A stretch of DNA of 10,616 bases from SURF-24 sp964537965. Its GTDB lineage: Bacteria; Bacteroidota; Ignavibacteria; Ignavibacteriales; SURF-24. Below, in pieces: positions 1 through 7,102 of the stretch. The stretch spans positions 1 to 10,616 of the forward strand of contig CAZIDB010000168.1 in the NCBI GenBank assembly GCA_964537965.1, read 5' to 3'. The translations under genes and the position numbers were made by a program. The stretch's first letter is position 1. Each line of letters begins with the position of its first letter. The notes under the pieces were generated by a model. It worked only from the letters and a program-made list of their open reading frames with translations, was not told where the DNA came from and searched no databases.

Positions 1-1640
1 ACAGGCAAAGGATGCTCATAAATCTCATCTGCACCACGATAAGGAATTTCACCATTTCTGATTTGATTATCAAAATCAGTTGTTATACCGGCAATTGGAA
101 TTCCGCCATAATTAACCTGCTCATTACTTGCATCATTGGTAAGATGCAAATCAGACGTTGAAATAAAATACGGAACGATATTTTTAGAATGGACCTCACC
201 GCCTGTCCATGCTGCCCATGCTACTAATGTTGAATAGTTAATATCAACTCCGCTGGCATCAACACTTCTGCCAATATAATTAGCATCCTGTTCACTTACG
301 TAATAAATATTGTAATCAATACTTGAAAAAGGAGAAACGGTTCTGTTAGGAGCGCCGGAAGGTTTATTAACCCAAATTGCATATCCCCGTGTTGTGCAAT
401 TAGTATTATTACCTTCACCAAGACTAACCTGGAAAATATTGTTCCTCATATCCACACCACTTTTGGTGTAATTGAAAACAATTCCATGTGCGAAATAATC
501 TTTGCTGTTTGCTCCTCCTTTTACCAACCCGTTCACTGCATCCCTGCACAAATAGATTGAGTTGAAATAAATATAAAGCCCGCTTGTAATTGAGCCGTTA
601 TCATCTACAATTATTCCGGCTGGCTGACCCGTAATACTATTATATCCCGGGTAACTTGAGCCATGACCTGCAATATGAGAAATCATATTATTCTTTAGAG
701 TAACGTTCGGATTAGATAATCCATTGTAGGGAAACCTTAGAAAAATTCCGCATGGAGCATAACTAACTGTTCCGGTATAAACAAGGTCGTGAATGTTGTT
801 AGCCGAAATAATAAAATTATCACTTGACTCTACCCAGATACCATAGGTACTGGCATCCTCTTGAATAATGTTGAAAACCTCATTGCCTGATATCTCAAGA
901 TTTGTCTGGAAACAAACTTCAATCCCGGAATATTTGACATAATCTGTTGATACATCGGAACCAATTTTATTATTCCTGATTTTGTTACCGGTGTTATTAT
1001 TATATTGAATTCCTTGCAGCCATATTCCCGTTCTGCATTTTTTTATAATATTGTTTTCGATTGTAAGGTTGTCATTGTAATAACCATAAATATAAATCGG
1101 ATAAAGGTTCGCACTGCTGCAGGCACCGGCAAGAATATTACAATTCTTAATTGTAATGTTTGTTGTATATCCTTCAATAGAAAAAGTTTTACCACCTGTT
1201 ATTGTTGTTAGATTTTGAAACGTAAGATATTTTCCCTCCCCATTATAATTGCCATCTATTGTAGTATTTTTAACTCTGTTTGCCGAAGAACTTCCATAAA
1301 ATTTTATCAGCGGATAACCGTCATATGCACCTTGATTGGTTCCTGAGATTGTTTTGTTTACCGCTTCACTTGGAGAAATTGTAACAGAATAGTTTGATAC
1401 TTTTGAAAAGTATACAGCACCATTTTCATTTAATAAATCAGAAGTAACTCTAACATCAAGATTCCCGCTTAACCCGGAAGTATTTATCGCTTTAAACAAT
1501 CCCGATGCTTCATTTCTTGTTAAAGATGTATAGGTTTGCCCATTGCCAACATAAACAGTACCGCTAAGCTGGGCATGTAATTCATTATAAGAAATGATCA
1601 ATAATACAAGCAAAGATAAAAGCATTACTAATTTTTTCAT
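1..1640 (-). CDS. Secreted right-handed beta-helix protein (N-terminal part, runs off window)
   Basis: The frame is open from ATG at 1640 to base 1, giving 546 residues and no stop, so the C-terminus lies outside the window. Residues 1-23 look like a signal peptide: MKK, a Leu/Val/Ile-rich core, and a likely cut after LHA before Gln24. From about residue 125 to 410 the protein has irregular coils rich in Asn with recurring patterns such as NITIKNCNI, NLTIENNII, LEISGNEV, FIISANNI, VTLKNNMI and VDMRNNIF, typical of parallel beta-helix (pectate-lyase-like, NosD/PbH1) folds. Near residues 517-540 a segment with RNGEIPYRGADEI resembles the closing element common in Bacteroidota and Ignavibacteriota beta-helix proteins. 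Such proteins are usually exported and often end in a type IX secretion sorting domain; that end is not visible here. Catalytic function cannot be assigned: a polysaccharide lyase, adhesin or structural role are all possible. A purine-rich stretch (aggtagggg) just upstream may be the ribosome site. Confidence 0.85.
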   Translation of the reverse strand, partial: MKKLVMLLSLLVLLIISYNELHAQLSGTVYVGNGQTYTSLTRNEASGLFKAINTSGLSGNLDVRVTSDLLNENGAVYFSKVSNYSVTISPSEAVNKTISGTNQGAYDGYPLIKFYGSSSANRVKNTTIDGNYNGEGKYLTFQNLTTITGGKTFSIEGYTTNITIKNCNILAGACSSANLYPIYIYGYYNDNLTIENNIIKKCRTGIWLQGIQYNNNTGNKIRNNKIGSDVSTDYVKYSGIEVCFQTNLEISGNEVFNIIQEDASTYGIWVESSDNFIISANNIHDLVYTGTVSYAPCGIFLRFPYNGLSNPNVTLKNNMISHIAGHGSSYPGYNSITGQPAGIIVDDNGSITSGLYIYFNSIYLCRDAVNGLVKGGANSKDYFAHGIVFNYTKSGVDMRNNIFQVSLGEGNNTNCTTRGYAIWVNKPSGAPNRTVSPFSSIDYNIYYVSEQDANYIGRSVDASGVDINYSTLVAWAAWTGGEVHSKNIVPYFISTSDLHLTNDASNEQVNYGGIPIAGITTDFDNQIRNGEIPYRGADEIYEHPLP

Positions 1641-1843
1641 GTTACCCCTACCTTAATTTTGGTATTTTCAGATGAAGGATTTTTATACTGTAAAATTTAG
1701 AAGAGTTTGCATTAATTAAAATCCCATATTGATGTTACACTCTATTCTCTAAAACCAATTGGATCCACCAGGCTACCTTATTGATACACAATCATTGATT
1801 TACTCTGCCACAACCAGGTTTATTTCTTTTTCCAGGACTCTTT

Positions 1844-1849
1844 TATAAT
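1844..1849 (+). promoter_or_regulatory. Possible -10 box upstream of the HEAT-repeat gene
   Basis: A TATAAT hexamer lies 53 bases before the ATG at 1903. No good -35 box is seen at 16-18 bases upstream. The 262-base divergent region (1641-1902) otherwise shows only a weak TATAAA on the minus strand (1682-1687), 41 bases before the beta-helix start. In AT-rich DNA single hexamers are expected by chance, so this is a weak call. Confidence 0.2.
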
Positions 1850-1902
1850 TTGAATACGGAATTAAATTGAAACATAATACGGGTTTGATGACTGAGGTAT
1901 AA

Positions 1903-2393
1903 ATGATAATTGATAATATCCTTGGATTAAAAATAAAACCAAAAGAAAAACAGGTAATGCTTGTAGAAGCGGTAGTTTCCGAAAAAATTTCCGCAAAAGA
2001 ATTTATAAAATATTTTGAGTCTGCTGATGATGTTATTAAAGGTACATGCGCAGATGCTATGAAACATATTTCTGCAAAGAATCCGGCAATACTAGCTCCT
2101 TATTTAGATGTACTTATTAATTACATTAATTATAAAGCTCCAAGAGTTAAATGGGGAATACCGGAAGCAATCGGTAATATGTCAAAGGATTATCCTGATA
2201 AAGCAGCCAGGGCAATTCCAAATTTTTATAGAATACTACCGCTGAAAAGAATAATACTACAGTAATAAAATGGTGTGCTGCTTTTGCTTTAGCGGAATTT
2301 GTAAAATATAATTCTGAATCCAGGAAACAACTACCGCCTATTTTTAAAAGATTAATAGCTGAAGAGAAGAACACCGGAGTTAAATATGTTTAA
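1903..2393 (+). pseudogene. HEAT-repeat-like protein gene, frameshifted
   Basis: The start ATG at 1903 follows GAGGT at 1894-1898. The first frame gives 110 sensible residues (MIIDNILGLKIKPKEKQ..., then CADAMKHIS, APRVKWGIPEAIGNM), a helical, Lys/Ala-rich pattern like the small HEAT-repeat proteins of Bacteroidota. After NFYR (codon 2230-2232) the frame gives ILPLKRIILQ and stops at 2265. Stepping back one base at 2232 gives a continuation that fits the family far better: NTTAEKNN, VIKWCAAFALAEF, RKQLPPIFKRLI, ending at TAA 2391-2393. The simplest explanation is loss of one A in the aga-aat junction, in nature or by sequencing or assembly error. The repaired protein would be about 163 residues. 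The TAA may itself be a mutated codon, because the same frame continues IKATIKTEKQ to TGA at 2424-2426. HEAT proteins are generally scaffolds for protein or nucleic acid binding; no specific role can be given. Confidence 0.7.
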
Positions 2394-2450
2394 ATTAAAG
2401 CAACAATAAAAACAGAAAAACAATGAAGTAACTTTATTTTATGAAAAACA

Positions 2451-3353
2451 TTAGACCTCAATGATTGTCTTAAATACCACAACAGCTTCTCCGCCAATCT
2501 TGATTTGTATCGGCTCATTGTTTTCTATCTTAACAAATACTTCTATTATTCCCGCCCTGTTAATCACTTCTCCCTGTAGACCCCTAAAGTAGAATTCACT
2601 CCCGTTTGTTTTAACAAGTTTATGCTTTACAAGATATGCTCCTAAAGGTCCGTTTGCATTTCCTGTTACAGGATCTTCATTTATACCTATTGCAGGAGCA
2701 AACATTCTGCCACAGGTTAATATATCGCTGTTGCCAGTATCAAATGTAAAAACAAAGTAGCCGTTACATTTTATTATTTGGCTTAGATCAGCCAGTGCGG
2801 AATAATTTGGTTTTAATGCATTTAATTTGGCAATGCTTTTAATTCCTATCATCACTTTTGAATGACCTGTTGATACAATTTGTATTGGACAGTTCTTATC
2901 CATTTCAATTTTTGAAATTCCCAATCCGCTTAATAATCTATCTCTCAGCTTTCCCTCAATCATATTCCCAAATTCAATTTTTCCCTGCGTCATGAACAAC
3001 TTATAATCATTTTCAATCTTTTTTATTTCCAATGGTAATACGCCAATTTTTGTTTTCATTCTGAATAATGTATCACCGAGGTTTTTCTCAACTGCCATAG
3101 CATAAAGTGAAGCAATTGTGGCATGCCCGCATGTAGGCACTTCTGTACCGGGAGTAAAATATCTAATGATACCATCACAATCATCACCATCAGGTGAAAA
3201 TAGAAATGCCGTTTCAGAATTATTTAGTTCGCGGGCTATTGCCTGCATCTGCTCTTCGTTTAATCCATCCGCATTTAAGACAACCCCGGCAGGATTTCCT
3301 TTAAATTTTTCTTTTGTAAAAGCATCAATCTGGTAAACTGTGTAAGATTTCAT
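2451..3353 (-). CDS. PhzF family isomerase, YddE-like
   Basis: This 300-residue protein covers the full PhzF/diaminopimelate-epimerase-like fold, two similar alpha/beta halves, and is as long as E. coli YddE (about 297). Family signatures are in order: VDAF-like YQIDAFT (7-13), KGNPAGVV (18-25), NNSETAFL with the presumed catalytic Glu47, RYFTPGTEVPTCGHAT (64-79), STGHSKVMI (161-169), and DPVTGNANGPLGAY (227-240). In PhzF the corresponding Glu acts as general acid/base in isomerizing trans-2,3-dihydro-3-hydroxyanthranilate. No other phenazine genes are nearby and the sequence is closer to YddE, whose substrate is unknown, so a generic cytosolic isomerase is the safe call. The product is probably soluble (no signal peptide). 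The upstream ribosome site is weak. It lies downstream of the response regulator on the same strand, 107 bases away with two hairpins between, so it is probably transcribed separately. It converges with the broken HEAT gene. Confidence 0.93.
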   Translation of the reverse strand: MKSYTVYQIDAFTKEKFKGNPAGVVLNADGLNEEQMQAIARELNNSETAFLFSPDGDDCDGIIRYFTPGTEVPTCGHATIASLYAMAVEKNLGDTLFRMKTKIGVLPLEIKKIENDYKLFMTQGKIEFGNMIEGKLRDRLLSGLGISKIEMDKNCPIQIVSTGHSKVMIGIKSIAKLNALKPNYSALADLSQIIKCNGYFVFTFDTGNSDILTCGRMFAPAIGINEDPVTGNANGPLGAYLVKHKLVKTNGSEFYFRGLQGEVINRAGIIEVFVKIENNEPIQIKIGGEAVVVFKTIIEV

Positions 3354-3376
3354 TTAAAACTCAAATATTATTTACA

Positions 3377-3408
3377 ATAATACACAAAAGTAGCACAGCT
3401 TTTGTCAA
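3377..3408 (-). promoter_or_regulatory. Candidate promoter/operator for the PhzF-like gene
   Basis: On the minus strand a TTGACA box (3408-3403) is followed 20 bases later by TATTAT (3382-3377), ending 23 bases before the start codon at 3353. The spacing is longer than the usual 17. A perfect 7-base inverted repeat, ACAAAAG at 3384-3390 and CTTTTGT at 3399-3405 with an 8-base loop, overlaps the box and fills the spacer; it could be an operator. The -10 call is weak. Confidence 0.25.
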
Positions 3409-3421
3409 TTACTTCCAAACT

Positions 3422-3458
3422 TATTATCATTGATTTAAGCAGAACAACAATGATAATA
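3422..3458 (-). terminator. Hairpin after the response regulator gene, possible transcript end
   Basis: A perfect 11-base inverted repeat (TATTATCATTG at 3422-3432, CAATGATAATA at 3448-3458, 15-base loop) begins 2 bases beyond the regulator stop codon. The stem is AT-rich and no T-run follows on the minus strand, so it is not a textbook intrinsic terminator. It could instead stabilise the 3' end of the kinase-regulator message. Confidence 0.4.
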
Positions 3459-3460
3459 TT

Positions 3461-4171
3461 CTATTCACAAAACATATATCCAGCGCTTCTGATACTTTTG
3501 ATGTGAACAGGATTAGTAGGATCCTGCTCAAAATATTTTCGAAGATGTGAAATAAAGATATCAACCGTGCGTGTCTCAATATCAGGATTAACATGCCAAA
3601 CATTTTCCAGTAATTCTTTTCTGCTTACAACTTTATCCTTATTATCAATTAAATATCTTAGAACCATTGCTTCATTCTTTGTTAAATTGAATTTACCTTT
3701 TTCGTTTCTGCAGGATAATGTTTGAAAATTTATTTCAGTTCCACCTAAAGAATAAACAGGTTTATCATTAATAACTGTTTTATACCACGATTTTCTTTTT
3801 AACATTCCTTTTACACGTAAAATAAGTTCTTCAAGATGAAAAGGTTTTGTTAAATAATCATCTGCACCTATTTCCAAACCTTTAAGCTTATCCTGAAAAT
3901 TTGTTTTAGCAGTAAGAATTAAAATCGGAACCTGCGCATCTTTTTCCCTAATCTTTTCAGCAATTTCAAACCCATTAAAATATGGCAGCATTATATCTAG
4001 AATAATAAGATCGAATTGATCCTCTTCAAATAATTGTAAAGCTTCCCTTCCATCCCTTGCAATTTTAACTTCGTATTCCTCATGCAGTAAATTAAATTCC
4101 AACCCAATTGCCAATGATTCTTCGTCTTCAACAATCAGAATTTTATTTTTTTCTGTTTCTTTATTTTCCAT
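3461..4171 (-). CDS. OmpR/PhoB-family DNA-binding response regulator
   Basis: The 236-residue protein has a receiver domain (about 9-124) and a winged-helix DNA-binding domain (about 138-235), the normal size for the family. Receiver residues are all present: acidic pair E15/D16, phospho-acceptor D59 (LIILDIMLP), T87 (ILTAKT) and K109 (YLTKPF). The output domain shows FNLTKNEAMVLRYLI, the recognition-helix region RTVDIFISHLRKYF (about 201-214), and the wing RSAGYMF near the end. It should be phosphorylated by the kinase encoded immediately upstream, dimerise, and bind tandem DNA repeats. Its ATG lies only 3 bases after the kinase TAA; the kinase's final codons (CAAGGG) may supply the ribosome site. 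Regulated targets are unknown; a tandem repeat in the divergent region at 5236-5252 is a candidate. Confidence 0.96.
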   Translation of the reverse strand: MENKETEKNKILIVEDEESLAIGLEFNLLHEEYEVKIARDGREALQLFEEDQFDLIILDIMLPYFNGFEIAEKIREKDAQVPILILTAKTNFQDKLKGLEIGADDYLTKPFHLEELILRVKGMLKRKSWYKTVINDKPVYSLGGTEINFQTLSCRNEKGKFNLTKNEAMVLRYLIDNKDKVVSRKELLENVWHVNPDIETRTVDIFISHLRKYFEQDPTNPVHIKSIRSAGYMFCE

Positions 4172-4174
4172 TAT

Positions 4175-5185
4175 TTAATTCCCTTGTTCCTCATGTTCCC
4201 TGGTCGTCTTAAGCAATCTGTTTATATATCTAATCTTCGAAGTCTGATAAATTGGTAGTTCAATACGGAAAGTCGTTCCTTTATTCTTCCCTTCACTTTG
4301 AGCCGAGATAGTACCACCATGATTTTTTATTATTTCCTTTACCCAAAATAAACCAAGTCCCGTACCTTTAACATTCGGAATATCTTTGTCATATATTCTA
4401 TAAAATTTGGTAAACACTTTCTTCAATGCATCTTCAGGAATACCGATTCCATTATCAGAAAACTCAACAATAAACCTGTTTGATGAGCATTTCATATTAA
4501 TATTTATCCTTGTCGGTTCAACAGAATATTTAATTGAGTTATCAACAAGATTATCAAAAACTATTTTAAGCGCATCAAGATCAATTGCACAGAAACAATC
4601 AGTTGCATTCTCAATATTCAGGATGCTTTTGTTTAAACGGAATTGCTCAACCGAACTTTTAATTATTTTTTCTATTTCCCTGCCTGCTTCCATAACATGG
4701 TAATCGGACCTGCTTTTCTTTTGTTCAAGTGCAGATATTTCAAGAATCGAGTTAATAAGAAACTTAAGCCGGTTGGTATCCTTTATCATCAGTTCATAAA
4801 ACTCTATTTGTTTTTGCTGAGGCACATTACGTGAAATTAGTGTTTCAAGATAAAGTTGAATTGATGATAATGGTGATTTTAATTCGTGTGTTACGTTAGC
4901 AATAAAATTATCGTACATATTGTGCAGCTTAAGCTGAATACTTAAATGTCTGAATGTTAAAGACATTCCAAATGATATTCCGACTAAAAGTATAAGACCA
5001 CCTACAAAAGGCAATGCGTTGGTTCCATCGGTTGTAATCTGCGGAGAAAGCTGATCACCCACATTTTTGAAGATAATGTAATTTGAAACGTACCAGTATA
5101 TCCATATACCAAGAAGCATAAGCCAGGCAACCTGAGCCAGGATGAATATTGATATATGATATAAAAGCTTGCGTGGTTTTTTCAT
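4175..5185 (-). CDS. Membrane sensor histidine kinase with very short periplasmic loop
   Basis: The 336-residue kinase has two predicted membrane helices (about 11-33 and 59-78) enclosing only about 24 extracytoplasmic residues, with no recognisable PAS, HAMP or sensor domain. The HisKA helix starts near residue 88, with the phospho-acceptor His100 in HELKSPLSS. The ATPase domain is complete: N box DNLVDNSIKYS (N216), G1 box DNGIGIP (244-250), F box around F258-F261 and G2 box GTGLGL (274-279). It should autophosphorylate and pass phosphate to D59 of the adjacent regulator. The short loop resembles intramembrane-sensing kinases, which sense through the membrane segments or partner proteins; that is an inference from architecture. 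It is the first gene of the two-gene operon and diverges from the radical SAM gene with 207 bases between. The C-terminus after the ATPase domain (about 312-336) is basic and unstructured-looking. Confidence 0.95.
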   Translation of the reverse strand: MKKPRKLLYHISIFILAQVAWLMLLGIWIYWYVSNYIIFKNVGDQLSPQITTDGTNALPFVGGLILLVGISFGMSLTFRHLSIQLKLHNMYDNFIANVTHELKSPLSSIQLYLETLISRNVPQQKQIEFYELMIKDTNRLKFLINSILEISALEQKKSRSDYHVMEAGREIEKIIKSSVEQFRLNKSILNIENATDCFCAIDLDALKIVFDNLVDNSIKYSVEPTRININMKCSSNRFIVEFSDNGIGIPEDALKKVFTKFYRIYDKDIPNVKGTGLGLFWVKEIIKNHGGTISAQSEGKNKGTTFRIELPIYQTSKIRYINRLLKTTREHEEQGN

Positions 5186-5221
5186 TTTATTTGTCTGGTA
5201 ATTTCAAATCCGAAATTAAGA

Positions 5222-5250
5222 TCAATAACACACAAGTCAATTTGTGTCAA
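5222..5250 (-). promoter_or_regulatory. Candidate promoter of the kinase-regulator operon
   Basis: On the minus strand a perfect TTGACA (5250-5245) is followed after 17 bases by TATTGA (5227-5222), a poor -10 match, 36 bases before the kinase start. It sits in the intergenic region shared with the radical SAM gene. No clear promoter could be picked for the plus-strand direction. Confidence 0.35.
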
Positions 5251-5252
5251 TT
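5236..5252. promoter_or_regulatory. Tandem repeat, possible response-regulator binding site
   Basis: GTCAATT occurs twice in the same orientation (5236-5242 and 5246-5252), start to start 10 bases, about one helical turn. OmpR/PhoB-type regulators typically bind such direct repeats at 10-11-base spacing. The repeat overlaps the candidate -35 box of the kinase operon. A 6-base inverted repeat, ACACAA (5230-5235) and TTGTGT (5242-5247), overlaps it, so another regulator is possible. Confidence 0.3.
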
Positions 5253-5392
5253 AAAACTAAAAACAAAACACGGTTGATTAAATTTACAATTCTTTTACAA
5301 AACTAAAACGAAAATAATAGCATATTGAAACAGAAATATTTCGAGACTATTTCGTTGATTAATGTTCATTATTAGAAAGGAGAAGAGAGAAG

Positions 5393-6871
5393 ATGAAAAT
5401 TTTATTAGTATATCCCGAAACACCCTCAACATTTTGGGGTTTCCGCGATGCCTTAAAGTTTGTTTCAAAGAAAGCTTCTGAACCTCCTCTTGGATTAATT
5501 ACGGTTGCAGCTATGCTCCCAAAGGACTGGAATCTTAAATTGATTGACATGAATATAACCAGTCTGAAGGATGAAGACATTTTATGGGCTGACTATGTTT
5601 TCCTTAGTGCAATGGTTGTCCAGATAAATTCATTTAAAGATGTAGTTAGAAGATGCAACGTACTTAACAGGAAAGTTGTTGCAGGCGGACCTTTGGCGAC
5701 AACACAATACGAAGATATTCTTGGCGTCGATCATTTTGTTTTAAATGAAGCGGAGATAACTTTACCCCAGTTTTTGAATGACCTTGACAATGGCAATCCA
5801 AAACCGGTTTACACATCGGACCAATTTCCTGAAATGAATCTTTCGCCTGTTCCAATGTGGCAATTGCTTGATATGAATAAGTACGCAACGATGGATATGC
5901 AGTTCTCCCGCGGCTGTCCGTATGACTGCGAGTTCTGCAGTATCACACTATTAAACGGGCATAAACCAAGAGTAAAAAGCACCGAGCAATTCCTAAATGA
6001 ATTAGAATTTCTGTTTAATCTCGGCTGGAGAGGAGATATTTCAATTGTTGATGATAATTTTATCGGGAATAAAAGAAATTTAAAAACTGATTTTTTGCCT
6101 TCGTTAATTAAATGGTCCAAAGGAAAAAAATATCCATTTAAATTTGTAACAGAAGTATCAATTAATCTTGCGGATGATCCGGAACTTTGCCGGATGATGG
6201 TGGAAGCAGGCTTTTATACTCTGTTTGTAGGCATTGAAACACCTAATGAGGAAAGCCTTGTTGAATGCGGTAAAAACCAGAATTTAAAAAGGAGCCTGAG
6301 CGATTCAATTACAAAATTACAAAATAGCGGCTTTATTGTCTCCGGTGGATTTATTGTAGGATTTGATAATGATCCTTCAACTATTTTTGATAACCAGATT
6401 AATTTTATACAGCAGAATGGAATTGTTTCTGCAATGGTAGGAATATTAAACGCCCCTACTGGTACTAAGCTGTTTAAAAGATTACTAACCGAGAAAAGAC
6501 TTATAAATAATTCCTCCGGTAATAATATGGATTGCACAATAAACTTTATACCGGTTATGCCTTACAAGGAATTAGTTTACGGATATACGAAGATTTTAAA
6601 AACAATTTATTCCCAGAAAGAATTTTACCAGAGAATGAATGTATTCTTAGATAACTACCGGCTGCCGCAATGGTTAACAAACAAAATAAAGACAAGAGAA
6701 GTTATTGCTTTTATAAAATTGATTTGGAAACTGGGTATACTTGAAAAAGGCAGAAAGTACTTCTGGAAATTACTTGGAATAAGCTTATTCAGGCACCCTA
6801 GAAAATTTTCAATGGCAATGACGCTTGCCGTCTATGGTTTTCATTTCAGAAAAGTTGTGGCGGCAATATAA
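5393..6871 (+). CDS. B12-binding-domain radical SAM protein (DUF4070 type, HpnP-like)
   Basis: The 492-residue protein has an N-terminal Rossmann-like cobalamin-binding domain (about 1-140), a radical SAM barrel (about 165-370) and a C-terminal DUF4070-like region. The [4Fe-4S] cluster motif is C175-x3-C179-x2-C182 in RGCPYDCEFC. Other family marks are VDDNFIGNK (219-227), FVGIETPNEESL (278-289), GGFIVGFD (318-325) and NAPTGTKL (353-360). Residues 51-57 read DMNITSL where many B12 domains have DxHxxG, so the cobalt-ligating His is absent and any cobalamin would bind without it. The group includes the hopanoid C-2 methylase HpnP and other methylases of unsaturated or lipid substrates; the substrate here cannot be read from sequence, and no hopanoid genes are in view. 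The basic, partly hydrophobic tail (about 435-492) could touch the membrane. A strong AAGGAG (5377-5382) lies 10 bases before the ATG, one of the clearest ribosome sites in the window. It is likely monocistronic. Confidence 0.93.
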   Translation: MKILLVYPETPSTFWGFRDALKFVSKKASEPPLGLITVAAMLPKDWNLKLIDMNITSLKDEDILWADYVFLSAMVVQINSFKDVVRRCNVLNRKVVAGGPLATTQYEDILGVDHFVLNEAEITLPQFLNDLDNGNPKPVYTSDQFPEMNLSPVPMWQLLDMNKYATMDMQFSRGCPYDCEFCSITLLNGHKPRVKSTEQFLNELEFLFNLGWRGDISIVDDNFIGNKRNLKTDFLPSLIKWSKGKKYPFKFVTEVSINLADDPELCRMMVEAGFYTLFVGIETPNEESLVECGKNQNLKRSLSDSITKLQNSGFIVSGGFIVGFDNDPSTIFDNQINFIQQNGIVSAMVGILNAPTGTKLFKRLLTEKRLINNSSGNNMDCTINFIPVMPYKELVYGYTKILKTIYSQKEFYQRMNVFLDNYRLPQWLTNKIKTREVIAFIKLIWKLGILEKGRKYFWKLLGISLFRHPRKFSMAMTLAVYGFHFRKVVAAI

Positions 6872-6882
6872 TTGTCGAAAGC

Positions 6883-6910
6883 AATTGTTCAATTAATCTA
6901 TTGAACAATT
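6883..6910 (+). terminator. Hairpin downstream of the radical SAM gene
   Basis: A perfect 11-base inverted repeat (AATTGTTCAAT at 6883-6893, ATTGAACAATT at 6900-6910) with a 6-base loop starts 12 bases after the stop codon. It is followed by only a short T-rich stretch. The position suits a transcription terminator, although the stem is AT-rich. Confidence 0.5.
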
Positions 6911-6973
6911 TACCTGCGTTAGATTTATTGGTAATAAATGCAAACCTTATGAGGTTGTTTAAATATTCTTTCC

Positions 6974-7015
6974 CACACTAACTTTATTGACATATAATAA
7001 TCAGTTTATTAAGTT
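6974..7015 (+). promoter_or_regulatory. Candidate promoter block for the serine hydrolase gene
   Basis: TTGACA (6987-6992), 17 bases, then TAAGTT (7010-7015), ending 87 bases before the ATG at 7103. A similar block occurs at 9508-9550 before another secreted-protein gene, with the same spacing, an identical 10-base TTGACATATA and a CACAC upstream. A separate TAATTTTG at 7053-7060 matches the Bacteroidota -7 pattern TAnnTTTG but has no matching upstream TTTG. Confidence 0.4.
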
Positions 7016-7102
7016 GTCAACAAATTTCTTCTCTGTTCCTGCTTTTGCTAAATAATTTTGATTTGGAAATTCAACATCAATAATTAAATAAAATATAAGC
7101 TT

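Noticed and set aside
1005..1211. Plus-strand 68-residue frame
   Set aside because: It lies wholly inside the minus-strand beta-helix gene and has no domain or ribosome site.
2147..2374. Minus-strand 75-residue frame
   Set aside because: It is antisense to the broken HEAT-repeat gene, whose two frames explain the region.
2451..3353. Phenazine biosynthesis role for the PhzF-like protein
   Set aside because: No other phz genes are present and the sequence is closer to YddE, whose substrate is unknown.
5359..6537. Several minus-strand frames inside the radical SAM gene
   Set aside because: They are shadows of a well-supported gene with clear family motifs.
5393..6871. Naming the radical SAM gene hpnP
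   Set aside because: The DUF4070 group holds several functions and no hopanoid genes are seen here.
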